Below, in pieces: positions 45,260-57,219 of a stretch of DNA of 64,000 nt. Made by a program: the position numbers and the translations under genes. Source of the DNA: Topomyia yanbarensis (taxonomy: Eukaryota > Arthropoda > Insecta > Diptera > Culicidae); assembly GCF_030247195.1 (NCBI RefSeq), contig NC_080672.1:311000627-311064626 (forward strand), given 5' to 3'. The notes under the pieces are model-generated. The model made no database searches, had not been told where the DNA came from, and saw nothing but the letters and a program-made list of their open reading frames with translations. The first letter of the stretch is position 1; each line of letters opens with the position of its first letter.

Positions 45260-47900
45260 TAGTGTAGAAGAAGAGCTTTCAGTATCCATAGAAATGTTAC
45301 ACCTAACCACAATAAAAACTACTAGGGACAGCCGAGTTGGCTTGAACAAGCTGTTGACCTAGAACTACACTACTGAATATAGAATATTTTGATTACAATA
45401 TTAATAATTTTATTAATGTATTTGAAAATACAACACTAAGCGAAATATTGTGCTTTTATTCTCTTAACGACAGGTTTGAAAATAATAATTGAATTATTTG
45501 ACGCCAATGCATCACACACCGACATTCCTAAATGGAATGAGAATGTGTGCGTACAGAAAGTTTAACCCAACTTGTAGAACAACCTGTAATTTAACCGCAA
45601 CTGTCATACTAACACAACCAAACATGGATTATACTTCAAACATTTTTACATCGATTATCAATATTTTGATATTACTGTTTTTCTTTAGAAATATATGAGA
45701 ATTGGATAGAATTAATTACAGATACAGTGCGCAACCGTGTATAGGATTCGCCTATCCCCCGTATTTGAGCGCGTAAATTACGCTTACGCTTAATTTTACA
45801 ATGTATTTCTTTCGCAAAGTTTAAGTAATTTTAATTGATCGGAAGTGCCAAAGTAGTGTGAAAATTTGTGCTTATTCGATACGAACATTCGAATTGAGTG
45901 CCTGAACATAAATTATACACATTGTTTTAAACAACAGCTTCAAACGGGTAGAATTACGCTAAGAATCGAGCTAAATATGGCGCAACACTTTCGATACGAA
46001 CTACTACTGCCGTCATCTAATCAATTTTACGCGGACCGGTTACATGAATCGAATCTTTCCCATATGCGCTAAAATGAACGAGTGAGATTAAAAATAATAG
46101 TTTGGATACGGGTGCGAGTCTCAAGGTGCTCCCAAAAACTAAAAAACAGTCCCAATTTGAGTACCACCGGTTTCGGTGTTTGCCGAACTATGAAAGCTCT
46201 GAGAACGAAAACGATGTGCAATACGACTACGGGCGTTTCATTCATCGCACTGCGTACTTCTCAACTATCTGACTGATATGGAGTGTCGTTTTCAGTTTTC
46301 TTTTTGCGCGGGAGATACGTGTGCGTAAAAAACCACGTCAAAGAACCGCGTTAATTAAAAAAACCACGTAAATAATCGCATTAATTCCAAAATTCACAAA
46401 AACACATTGATACATGATTTGATAGAAGAGTGATTGATTGTGCACTGTCATAGTATCGCTCAAATTACGGAACTTTGCTCAAAGAACGATTTTTTTTTTT
46501 TTAAATTTAGAATTGCGGAGATTTGAAGTGTTACATTTTCATCATTTTTATTCCAGGTACATGTATTTTTTAAGACAATTTCAACATCAATACAATAGCA
46601 CAGTTTCACTGCAGTTGCCTTTTGACTATTATAGTCATTATAATAATGCTTTACTGCGAAATTTTCTCTCATCTCTGATGTTCACTCTAATTTCTCTGAG
46701 AAAAGGTGGCAGACGAGAATGTAGGATTCTGTATTTACTAATTAGACAAACTAGTTATTACAAAATTAAGAATATTTTAACCACAGCACTTAGAAACAAA
46801 ATGGCCAAACTTTGTCTATTTGTTTCTGTACAAACAAAAGTAAAAGCGTCGTCTTTGACGGTTTCTGACTCTCATTTTAAAGATAGTTTATGATGTACCA
46901 GGTTTTGGATTCATTTGGTTTTATCTTAATTTCCATTGGTAATTTGGAGCCATATTCTCAACGTCACCCCACTCACGAAGAGGTATTCCGAGAGCTATTT
47001 TAGACGAGATGAGTAGTGGGTAGCCGTCGTCATTCAGGTGTCGTCACGGAAAGTGTAGAGCGACTGCTGGAATTTTGTGCCACTCACCCCCGGATATTTC
47101 TACAGTAGATCGTGTTGTATGTAAACTGGCGTAACTAAGTAAAAAGTAATTAATTATTGCTTAAAGTAATTTTGTAATCCAATACGGTGGTTTCCGGTTA
47201 TCAGAAAACCTCGATAACTACCATCAACATGGGTGTCGTTTTAAAAGGGGTGGTACGTAGATAACGGAATCTGATGATTGACACCACTTTGAAATACAAA
47301 ATGGTGGCTCCCAGTTACCACCTAACAGGGTAAATCATCATCAATCGATGATTGGCACCGTTTTAAAATTTAAGATGCTTGGAATATTTTAAAACACGGA
47401 GGACTTATTGGAAAGGTTGTTATTTGAAAATAAAATAATGAAATAATTACTTTTATGAATACAAAATTTTAAAACAATTTTATTTTGGAAGATATCTATT
47501 GAGATTTTTTATTTCAAAAGACATTTAGAATATTCTGTAAACAAATCTTATATTTTTCTACAAATTATATGAATTTTGAAAATATGTTCAAAATTTTTGC
47601 TAAAGCGTTTGATTGAAGTAAATGGCGTAATTAGATTGTATGTACGTAGTTTCGTTGTCAAGTTTTACTTTTTGGAAGAGAATAAAAGTGGAATAAATGT
47701 CAATACAGCTTTGTTGAAGACATGAATGTTCCATGTATTCCGAGTATCGCCAATTCTTTAAACTTTAGAATTCGAAAAACCGCTTCCAAAAGCCGGGGCA
47801 CACTGACCCTTTCTCAGTACGTCCACGAAAAAAGACGTCACTACATTTCATACATAATTTTCTCAGAGAAAGTCTGTGAGATATATGTTTCAAACCATCA
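45260..47900. other. Long stretch without a recognised gene
   Basis: AT-rich DNA. 46320-46390 has repeated AACCACGT(C/A)AA words. 47180-47385 has three diverged ~80-bp repeats (GGTTTCCGGTTATCA / GGTGGCTCCCAGTTACCA). The 151-codon frame 46438-46893 has no motif and AT-driven composition. Confidence 0.4.
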
Positions 47901-47941
47901 ACAGAAATTATTTTACTCGGTCAGTCAGATGAAGCGGCTCG

Positions 47942-47962
47942 GCAGCAGCAGCAGCAGCAGTA
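47942..47962 (+). repeat. (CAG)n microsatellite
   Basis: Seven near-perfect CAG units (GCAGCAGCAGCAGCAGCAG) at 47943-47961. It lies in a 133-codon open frame (47722-48123) that encodes a Ser run, but I see no family for that frame. Confidence 0.75.
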
Positions 47963-48129
47963 GCAACATCAGTAACGCTGCCCTGGTTGAAAGTGGTCAA
48001 TTTAAATTTGCTCTGCGTATCCGCCAGCCCGTCCCCCCGTCACTCCGCGCGGCGGTAGAAGAAGCAGGAATAAAACACACTCCATTACATAAGTTCGCAT
48101 TCGACGGATACGGTTTCGCATGATTTTTC

Positions 48130-49978
48130 GCGCCTTCCGATTGCGGCTGAGGTTCGGCCTAATATGCTGGAGTGGAAATTTGTGTTTTTTTCTGCTCCCA
48201 TGCGTGGTTATCTTTTCCATTCCACCTCTCTCAATCATTGTTATTAGGCGGAATTGCTTTGATATTTGATCTGCCGGCCGGCTGACTGGCCGTCCCTATA
48301 AGGTAATCTACACCCCTCGGAGACAGGAGAACGGCGGAAGCAGTGAGTGTTAATATTTTTGGTAATTTTATAATTGCATGATGTTGCGATCTTTTGTTGA
48401 TTTACGCCGATGACGTTCTTGCGGAAGCATACGTAAGCCTGTCCTTTGGAAGTGTTGACGGTTGTGGCTTGGGCTTCGTTTCGTAACAGCATTAGTGGCG
48501 GGTATGATGAGAGCAATTATGATGGTTGCCGAAAGAAAATTCGCATGACAAACCTACCCAACGGAAACTTTTTACTTGCGAAGGGGGTTTCCCAACAGTT
48601 TCTTGATCTGGTTGAAAATGCCTTGAAAGGCAACACCGTACCTTTCTAGGTTAAGTGCTGGATTGGTTTTGAAATTACTAGCTTGCAAGAGCGTTCGTGG
48701 TGGAAACTTTTGCTTTACTGAAACCATCACGTTTGCACATTGATTGGTTCGGATTTCTGAGCATGTGTGCTTTGACAAATTTGTGAGTACCTTTTGATCT
48801 GGGGGACAAATGCTCAACAGCATATTCTTTTTTCTTCTAGTATGGTGCACGAAGTAAAGAAACCTCCGTTGCAGATCGTTAATTGGTATGCCATGGGCAG
48901 CCGATCAATCGGGAAATAGGTACCTGTATGATGAAGTCAAAGAAGAAATGGTAAAAATCGGTCAGTGAAGCGATCCTGATTCGCGGCAATGTTAAAGAGT
49001 AGTGTGCGATGCAATCTGTTCAAAATTCCACTTGGTACTACTTCGGCGATTTAATAAGTACTGCCGTGTTCATCTGTTCGGGCAGACAAGTTTAAAGAGC
49101 ACTCACTATTGACGAAAACTTGCAAATTTTGGGTGAATGCCTGCTTCCGTTCCGTACCAATCAATGGGGCGATGGCAGCTCAACTTCACGGCGAAAATGC
49201 TCAAGAGGGCATGCTGTATTTAGGAAATAAGAAAAGTTAGAGGATTGAAATTTGCTTACTGGATTCATAGAGTGAAAAATGAGTGTTTTGATTCGAAGTC
49301 TGATGTTGACAAGATCAAAATTGCTTCAACTGGTAAATACAAAATAGCTCGTACAACAACGGGTCATAATTCTCACCAGCTTTTTGGTGCAGTTAACCCA
49401 TGGTGCGAAGTCTCTGCCCAACCAATGCTTATCGGTTTCATCGTTGATATTTGCGCATCAACACATCACTACAACTACTTGCTCAAAAATAAAAGCTGAA
49501 ATAGTGACTTCAATAAGCATCACTCTTAGGACTCAATGAAATAAACAGCCTCTTTTTGTCGTATTATCTGTAGGAGAATTCTAATTCCAAAATCTATCGA
49601 TTAATTCTACATATTTCCATTCTATTCATTCGAACTGAAGAATTGTTACCTCTGCCGTTTTGAAGTATAAAAAAATATACTGACGTGGACTTTCGCAATG
49701 CCTCAACTTCCTTTACCATCGACACGACACGTTAATGATTTGGTTTCGATGCATGTATGTACTTGGAAGAATTATAGTAGGTGATACGAGTCATGTTTTG
49801 GTTAGCCCAGTTAAAAAGGTATGACGGAGGTGAATCCGCTAATCGAATTAAACAATTAACTTTCTAGTAGGTGTAAATATCTTACTTAGTATTTTTTGGT
49901 GTAAGGTGGTGGGCGGCAGATCTCGCTTTAAAGGCAAGTGGTACGATCACTGTCACCACTGCGATAATTGTGTGTTAT
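48130..49978. other. Unrecognised open frames on both strands
   Basis: Minus frames at 48244-48516 (90 codons) and 48572-48850 (92 codons) and a plus frame at 49245-49499 (84 codons) look less AT-driven than neighbours. At about 49098-49150 plus-strand DNA reads LTIDENLQILGECLLPFR, faintly like the TIDE.LVPFRGR region of piggyBac transposases, but stops follow. Could be old transposon debris. Confidence 0.3.
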
Positions 49979-49989
49979 TCCTGGGACGT

Positions 49990-50055
49990 TATCATAGATA
50001 AGGCATTGGGCTGCAGTCCCAAGGGTTGCAACTTCGAATCTTGCCTCTGGGGTAT
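49990..50055 (+). repeat. tRNA-like fragment (SINE head or tRNA pseudogene)
   Basis: TTGGGCTGCAGTCCCAA forms a 5-bp stem with a 7-nt loop (GCA in anticodon position), followed by GGGTTGCAACTTCGAATCTT with a B-box-like TTCGAATC. No acceptor stem pairs, so it is not a functional tRNA gene. Confidence 0.45.
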
Positions 50056-50199
50056 TTTTTCATATAATTTCTTTCGTTCAACTGACCAAATTCAATATGC
50101 TTTCTTATACTGGTATTAGCTCTAACATCAAAACCCAAAAAAAAAAAATTGTTCCTAGATTGATCTTCATTCTTCTTATTGTAGCTTAGGTGTTGGAGG

Positions 50200-50222
50200 G
50201 TTCTAAATAAGATATAGAAAAG
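50200..50222 (+). repeat. 23-bp target site duplication, left copy
   Basis: GTTCTAAATAAGATATAGAA plus AAG; identical at 52508-52530. Confidence 0.9.
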
Positions 50223-52507
50223 CAGAAGCATAAGCATAAGCATAAGAGATCGCCCGTAGTTGCTACTCCGTTATTGACCAGAACCAAATTAGGTTGCAAA
50301 ATGTTCATTGGAACAACATGCTTGGGAATAACATGATGAGCCACATTGTACAATCTATTCTGATCCCTGCATGCTGATCAATACCGACGCCGGCCACGTC
50401 CGAATGCAGATCTTCTGGGAAAGGAAGGAATGTTAGTCCGATACATGTTGCTACTAGAGACCGAGGAATCCTCTGCATCTCCACAGGTATCACGGGATGG
50501 GAGAGTTGTTAGTAAGTGTGCCAGTAGCGTTATCATGTAATAATTGCTCTGGGCAGCCGGCTGCCGAGAATGTGGGAAATTTATCATTTGTTGTATTAAT
50601 ACGATTAGCAAAATAAGCAACTTGAACTCCGGAAAGCCGGCTATAAGGAGCACTGCTTATATTTCTTAATAATATTCAATCACGCGACGAATTTTTTCGT
50701 GGTTTCTATCGTGTCGGTGCTGATTTTACCCGGTGATCGTTTGAATAAAATGAGGAATCTTATACAGAAGGTTCATCACACTCTTCCATAGGTGTCGTGG
50801 AGTTGGTGTTCTAGGATTCGCTCCATGCAAGCGATGCGACCTGTACATAGTTCATTAGGAAGTAGTTTAGTAAGTTTTCGAGAACACGATCGCTCGAAAA
50901 AGAAGATCTTGTTTAGTTTTTGGTTCTTTTTAAACACTGGGTAGCCGGCTACCGAGAGTATCTTATGTTTTCTAAACAAAAGCAATTTCAACTCCACACA
51001 GCCGATCGTGGGAGTATTGCCTAGAAAAGCTAATCTTATCTGCATAATAGGCCGGATCACTATTTATTGCACTAATTTCGCTATACCTTCTCCAAAATAT
51101 ATTTTTTGGGTTGCAAACTACCGAGTGATAACACGTTATACACACAAAGAGTTATGATAGCTCGAGATGTTATAAATCAACGAAAGTATTTCCTATTTCT
51201 AATATCGGATTGTTTGCGAAATACACGTATACGAACGATTATATCGAACATTAAAGGGAAATACAGAGGCTCGTTAACCTGATGCACGGGCTTGCCACCA
51301 ATAACGGAACTTGAAATTAGATTCATTAAAACAGACGCGGCGAATTTTCAGTACATATTGACCCGCGATCATCGATACTAGTCAAATTAAAGTCTTATTG
51401 GAGCGGATATCCCAACAACTATTCATTTGGACGGTATTGTTTTCTCCGCTAGATCTGTTCGCACACTCTCATTCTGCTACTATTGGCAGAAGGCTGATAG
51501 CACCCAGTCGTCGCCGGTCTAAGGACCAAATGCCATTAATAAACTTAGACTCGCGTGGAGGCATGAGATAGAATTGAAAGCTGAATGAACATGACAGCAA
51601 AACACTTATTCTTCGTGCTGACATAACTGAAAGTAATTGCTTACCGGTCCCCGATTCCTCTCGCGAATTGTCAATTCTCAAACCTTATACATGATTGAAG
51701 TCATCATTCTACTCAAATAAGGCCATGTGTTTTCCCTAAGCACATTGAATGCTCTTTGGATCAGTTGGTAAAACAAACCGTAAAGAAACATAGAAATTAG
51801 TTTGCTCAGTCCAAAGAAAAGTTTGTCGACCGGCAGATACGTGTTCCCGAATATTAAAAAATCAAAACCTCTCCTCATACGCAATAAAATAAGAAAGTTA
51901 AAAAAAACAGTTGAATATCCAAGGCGGCTCATTTCCAAAGATAGCACCGCCTATGAAACACCCAATAAAACATAGGTGACAAGGGACGCGGACTGAAATT
52001 AGCTGAGCTGGAGTGGCTGGTTTGCCACCTATTTTTCGGGTAAAGAATTTTGGGGCGACACCTGGTAGTCGCTAGTCGCTGGTGAAACGCCAGTTATTTG
52101 AATATGCTAATTTTTCTTATTACCGTATCTTTTTTCACTTTTCGGATTGAATTTTTTTCTCTGAAAAACCTTCACTATTTTTAGAATATACACTGTGTTT
52201 CTAGATGTTTTCTGTGCACTTTTATTGTCCTTGCATCGGGAATCGACGGCCCGTAATGCGAGGAAAAGATATTTTTTTCATTTGCCGGAATTCGATTTTC
52301 ACAAACTGTCACCACTCGCGTCACTCAAAAATATGCCGAAAATGCTTTTATAAGCCACTTAACTTTGTATAATCGTTAAATTGCACCCTTATTGACACTT
52401 TCTATAACCGGGAGGCAGTAAACTGCGCCGAAAATAATGAAAATTAACCGACTCGAAGGGAGCTCTACAAGAGTCAACCGCTCGCGACGAAGATACACAC
52501 TCGAATC
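50223..52507 (-). mobile_element. 2.3-kb retroposon with perfect 23-bp duplication
   Basis: On the minus strand it starts at 52507 (ATTCGAGTGTGTATCTTCG) and ends at 50223 with CTTATG repeats. Its last ~340 bp match the SINE body at 4440-4752 (CCCGTGATACCTGTGGAGA; GGTATTGATCA; AATAACGGAGTAGCAACTAC). Inside, a ~380-bp unit is tandemly duplicated (CAGCCGGCTGCCGAGA at 50553; TAGCCGGCTACCGAGA at 50942). Three minus-strand open frames (50776-51060, 51469-51681, 51678-51947) have no recognised domain. No RT seen. A fragment of the 5' half recurs at 17010-17230. Confidence 0.75.
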
Positions 52508-52530
52508 GTTCTAAATAAGATATAGAAAAG
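52508..52530 (+). repeat. 23-bp target site duplication, right copy
   Basis: Identical to 50200-50222. Confidence 0.9.
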
Positions 52531-52659
52531 AGTCACAAATTGAGCTCTAGCTCTTCAAAACCTTCAAGTAAAGTGATTCAATTAAAAAAAATTAACTTTA
52601 GGATTCAGGATTTTCAGCTTTAAAATTACCAAGATCGTGTCGGGTACACGATATTTAAA

Positions 52660-52858
52660 TTTTTAAATTTATAATTCCGGTTTACCAATCTCAAACTCCT
52701 TCGAGTTCTGGTCTTTTACAAGACACTTTAACCTAATAATTATTAGTCACTTTTCGGGTTAGAACAATTCTACATACAGAGTGTGGGTATCGAACCTAGA
52801 TCGGTTGCGTACCTTGTGCAAACCTTTTAACAACTACGCTATACTAATTGCTATCAGT
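52660..52858 (-). mobile_element. tRNA-headed SINE, minus strand
   Basis: The minus strand from about 52852 reads TAGTATAGCGTAGTTGTTAA (A-box-like), GGTACGCAACCG, then TAGGTTCGATACCCACACTC (B-box-like GGTTCGATACC). Further down come TAACCCGAAAAGTGACTAA and ATTAGGTTAAAGTGTCTTG as SINE body. A different head from the SINE at 944. Confidence 0.65.
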
Positions 52859-54365
52859 GCTATTAGCCGATAACAAATTTGGTTTTGGTTAAATGCCAAC
52901 ATTGTGAGCGGACGGCTCTTTATATATTTTTGTTGGCTTAACTAAGACAAAAATGCGGGTTTGCGGCAATGCAAGCTGTTTACGTCTTCAATCCGTTGTT
53001 CGAAATCCATGCCCACACAATTCGGCGTAGAATAGTTTAGTTACAAATGGCGGGTCATTTTTATCTCAGCGGCATATAGTTAAGTACGAAAAGTGGTATA
53101 TATCGTTTTTTTTCTCGCAAGATCCATCTGGATTTGATTTTTCAATAGCAAATACTACCGAAAAATTGAATTTCCTTTTTAGAAAATTGTGGTTCTGGTG
53201 CGTTCCAAATGGTGCTAGCTCAAACCTAGCTGGTGTTGGACACGCAACAGTTGGTACTATGGAAACCTTTCATAATCCTGATATAGTCGACCCAATTCAG
53301 ACAACGTTCATCAATCATTCTAGTCCTAGTCCTGAAGATGTCGTCCAAACTTCTTACTGCGGCAAGTATGCAACCAAACCAAACCTTTCTGACGTTGATA
53401 AGCTGTGTTTTTAAATATTTTGCCTTACCTCAAACTTGGGGCCAAATAACAATCCACCATAGCTTGCTATGGTCAAACTATACAGGTGCATCGCATACTG
53501 GGACGCACTGTAACCCACATCTTAGAAGCCCTCGATTCGAACCCCCCGGCACCAGCGATGACCAGCTGTCCCAGTTCTGTGTGTGGGGGTGGTGTAAGGG
53601 TTTTTCTTTCTAACACAAACGGGAAGTATTCAGTGTGTCAATTCAAACGAAGACCCGTTCTTATTCGCGTGGGTAATCTGCTCAATTACTCAGGAGTTTA
53701 CTACAATTTTAAGTAATATGAACACATGCATCAAAAAATGCCTGTTGTCATGCTTGGATGAATGCTACGACGTTGTCTCTTTCACAGAAACGTGGCTCAG
53801 CGAAAGTACTTTATCCGTGCAAACTTTCGGAGTCATCTATAAAAGCTTGCGCACTTAACGCAATAGTCGATTCAAAACCGACTGCGGAGTGCTAGTTGCT
53901 GTTTTGAGCCATTTGACGGTGCGACTAATTATGAGTACTTTGGGCATTGGCAAGACGTGTGCAACTATTGTGAGAGAAAATGAAAACCACAAGATGTGAA
54001 GTTTTTCTCTGTGTGGTTTATCTTCCAGGAATGCTGGAGAAATGCTCCGTCAGTATAGTCGCACCTCTTTTACGTTAGTTTTTATTTCCAGTCACCACTT
54101 GAGTATTTCCTACTCTAAAATAGTCTTCATTCATGTTTCTAGTTTACAAAAAAGGTGATAAAAAAGAAATGGTCAATTACCGTTGAGTTATATTAAGGGG
54201 AGTACTCCCTCTTTCGGCCTTTGCTTTTTTGACATTTTATTTTGGTAAATGAAGATAGTATGCAACAATTAGGTATAATATATATTTGGGGCAATGTTTT
54301 AGCATGAAAAAAATAATTACTAGGATATGTGAAATTGAAAATTATTAATGTAATTGCATAATTTC
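52859..54365. other. No gene seen
   Basis: Mixed DNA. The open frames at 53166-53716 overlap in three phases and contain no motif. The stretch 53760-54180 has words such as FTETWLS and SVVYLPG-like readings that may be LINE endonuclease debris, too weak to call. Confidence 0.35.
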
Positions 54366-54369
54366 GCCC

Positions 54370-54680
54370 GCGATCTCGCCAACATTAAAACACCACGGTA
54401 ATTAAGCGAACGTTTTAGAACCTATAAATTTACAAACACGGGCTCAAGCATTAACCCACCGCTCGCGCGATCATGAATCGGTCAAGCACATGCGACTAAC
54501 ACGTTAACATACAAACGCTAGAGCCCTTCCCGATTATCCACGCACACCTGCGCCTGCGATCTTACAAATAGGATAACACCCCGATGACAAAGCGAACGTC
54601 TTAATACTTCTAAATTTACAAACGTTCTCAAGAGTAATCCTACAAACGCCCATGTTCGCATGATCATTGGTTTCATCTTA
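54370..54680 (+). repeat. Partial unit of the ~400-bp CG-word repeat
   Basis: GCCCGCGATCTCGCCAACAT, ACCACGGTAATTAAG, CGCGCGATCATGAATCGGTC and AACGCTAGAGCCCTTC match the family at 31255-32335. Confidence 0.65.
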
Positions 54681-54829
54681 CTACCTCTACTAGAATTGAA
54701 ATATGACTATAGCAGCCGCGATAATAAAATAAGATTGTATTTCAAACAATACATTGAAACGGCTCGAATATGTATGTGAACAAAATGTTATTGACATATA
54801 GTTAGAATACCTTACCATCGACATTAATA

Positions 54830-56154
54830 ACGAGTGTTCAATAAAAAATGAGAATGATTTCAATACCTTTCGGTAATTAAACTTAAGAGCGTAAATTTTT
54901 TTTGTCTCTCCAAGAGAATTGCTCTCTGGACTCCCTAGAAATGGGTGGCATATTTCATTTCGCTCGGGTGCTGTCAGTTCAATCGAAGATGGCGTCGAAA
55001 CAGCAAGCACTCCGCGAGCATGTTGTACGGTTTTACGAAACGCATGATCATCGTGGAAAAAGTTTACGGTAGACCACTTTCGAGACAAAAACGTGCCCGT
55101 GAGTACAGTTTACCGGATCCTGGCATTCCTGAGCGTGGAGCAGAAGGCCGGTAGCGGCCTTCCGGCGAAGATAATTACGAAACTGATGAAGAGAGCGTTG
55201 AAAAGCTGTTCGACAACAAGGACGGAACGAGTTTGCATGACGCCTGCCGAAAATAGCACTGCTTCCATACTTTGACTCACCGAACCCTTAAGATGGAGGA
55301 CATCAGCTGTCGGAAGAAGATTCGGTCCCCCGAGTACACGGTCGAGCAGATCGCGATCGTGAAATCACAGTACTGCTGGATGATGAAGAACTACCGCATG
55401 ACGTCGTTCGTACTAGACGACGAAAGTTACTTTCCGCTTTCGAAGACCCACATTCCAGAAAATGACAGTTACTATTCCAGCGACAAGTCGGCCACACCCC
55501 AAAGTAAAATATAACTTTAAGCATAAATTTGAAGAAAAAAAAGTTATGCTGTACATCGCCATATTGGACAGAGGGATTTCAAAACCGTGGTTCAAGCCGT
55601 GTACATGGAGGAGTGTCTTGAGAAAATGCCTCTACCGTTCTCAAACGAGCATCATGCGGATGGGAAGTACGTCTTCTGATCGGACAAGGCGTCTTCCCAT
55701 TACGCCAAGAAGACGCTGGAGTATCTTGAGCAGAAAAAGATACCGTACGTGCTGAGAGAAAGGAACCCGACCAACTTGCCCCAGTGCCATCCCATAGAGG
55801 ATTTTTTCGGTTCTCTCAGTGCCCTGGTGTACAAAAATAATTGGCGGGCCAAGAATACGAAGCAGTTGACTACCAGGATCCGGAATTGTATCCGGAAGAT
55901 GGACGTCAGTGCCGTTCAGTGCTCTTGTGAGAACATCGCGACTAAGTTGCGTCGTACGGATGAGACCTCTTCTCCAATATTCTTTGACGTTTTTACATCT
56001 CTTACAACAGAAAAGTATAGGATTCGCTCAAACTTTGAAAACTTTTTTGAAGGATAAATATTATGTTTAAAAAAAAATACTGAATCCGCTGAATTTAGTT
56101 TTTGTTTATCCACTACATGACTGAAAAATTTCTCATTTTTTATTGAACACCCGT
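54830..56154 (+). mobile_element. mariner/Tc1-type element, DD37E group (1325 bp)
   Basis: TIRs ACGAGTGTTCAATAAAAAAT (left) and, reversed, ACGGGTGTTCAATAAAAAAT (right), continuing GAGA. TA at 54828-54829 and 56155-56156. It encodes a broken transposase. Near its 3' end (about 55988-56056) a stretch like the end of the GGCCC repeats (TATAGGATTCGCTCAAACTT) is present, so the end of the gene may have been replaced. Confidence 0.85.
54989..56057 (+). pseudogene. DD37E-type Tc1/mariner transposase, frameshifted
   Basis: Start ATG at 54989: MASKQQALREHVVRFYETHD, then a helix-turn-helix region in shifted frames (VSTVYRILAFLSVEQKAGSG). The catalytic part follows: TSFVLDDESYFPLSK holds the first Asp; near 55680 SDKASSHYAKKTLEYLEQKK holds the second Asp; RERNPTNLPQCHPIEDFF holds the Glu. 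Counting residues between the second Asp and the Glu gives 37, the spacing of the mosquito ITmD37E-type group. The usual PD before KAS reads SD and a stop precedes it. Frameshifts occur near 55060, 55270, 55520 and 55600, so it is inactive. DNA cutting and joining at TA is the known role of the family. Confidence 0.85.
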
Positions 56155-57177
56155 TATGCTGCGTTTTTTGAAAATAGTTTTAAGTTATATCGCCATAACA
56201 GCAAGCAATACAGCCTTAATATTTATAAATAATCTTGTAAGCATACCGGTCTCGATGTAGCAGTAGCTTTTGAACAGCTAATAACGAATGCACCAGTAAA
56301 TATTCATCGGACCTATATTACGCATATTCAAAATTAAAATATTAAAATTCAGTTTAGTCTAAGGTTTTGAATTTGGTTTATACTAAATTCAAAACCTTAG
56401 AGAATTAGGAACCACGCTGTTTTGACGTGTTTTCTGTTTTGTATGCCATACATGATTTGAAATGAGTTGTACCGCCTATATTTATAGATTCGAATATTTC
56501 TTCTTTCGATTGGTCAAATTGTTAGAACCATCAATATGAAGATTGTTATAATTATGAAGATTGTTATCCATCAGTTGATAACATTGTAAAAGTTCACAAA
56601 AAGTATGTCGGATCGAACCTATTGCAAAAAAATCGTGCAAGAACAGACAATATAAAACAATCATTATTTTTATTCCTACTGCAAGCAATGCGAGAATCGA
56701 AAATGATTAAATTTTTAAGGGATCACCAAAACTTCTATTGATTTCAACGGTTACATAATTCGACCATCTTTTGGCGAAAATCAATGATAATTGAAGGAGA
56801 GAATGTGGCTTTTTCGGAGTTGGAAGTCGATTGTGCTCAGTTTCATCATATCAGCAATACCGTACTGCTCCGTGAATCAAGCACAAGACTTAGGGCAGGG
56901 GTAAGGTTAATTCGGTAAAAACGGCACATTTACAAAAATGGTGTTGTGATACAGAGACTGTTAGTATTTTCTATCAATTACCAAATATTAATGCTACAAT
57001 TGAACAATATTTCCTTAAATGTTCATGGCGAATTCTGAAAATTGAGCGATTTATAGTGAAGCTCCGTTGCGGTGTCCATCATAACTCCCATCTCCAAAGT
57101 AATGATGGAAGCGTTTCACAAAATTATTATTATTTTTTTTTACATCTACCCTCTAGTCATGCCACTTTGCAAGTTCC
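56155..57177. other. No gene; small hairpin and possible ORF1 trace
   Basis: A perfect 17-bp stem (TCTAAGGTTTTGAATTT / AAATTCAAAACCTTAGA, 56358-56374 and 56385-56401) with a 10-nt loop. At 56800-56880 FSELEVDCAQFHHISNTVLL resembles the first RRM-like fold of the ORF1 family (VSHVQLHRTRNVVL), but this is weak. Confidence 0.4.
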
Positions 57178-57219
57178 AAAAATATTTTAGACAAAATCGA
57201 TTTTGTCTAAAATATTTTT
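57178..57219. repeat. Perfect 42-bp palindrome
   Basis: AAAAATATTTTAGACAAAAT followed by CG and its exact complement; no unpaired centre. AT-rich, so it could extrude as a cruciform or be a cloning/assembly junction. Confidence 0.85.

Noticed and set aside
46438..46893. 151-codon plus-strand frame
   Set aside because: AT-driven amino acid content, no motif, overlaps an equal antisense frame.
47722..48123. 133-codon frame with Ser run as a host gene
   Set aside because: The Ser run is a CAG microsatellite in another phase; no conserved domain or splice structure can be shown.
49098..49150. Possible piggyBac transposase fragment (LTIDENLQILGECLLPFR)
   Set aside because: Only one short motif-like string, frames break at once on both sides, no TTAA-bounded ends seen.
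53470..53600. Possible tRNA or SINE head on the minus strand (GGGGGGTTCGAATCGAG)
   Set aside because: A B-box-like word exists, but no A box at proper distance and no cloverleaf.
53760..54080. LINE endonuclease-like string (FTETWLS)
   Set aside because: Suggestive word but neighbouring catalytic motifs could not be read.
56780..56890. Sixth copy of the ORF1 first RRM-like fold
   Set aside because: Similarity limited to about 15 residues; recorded only as a trace.
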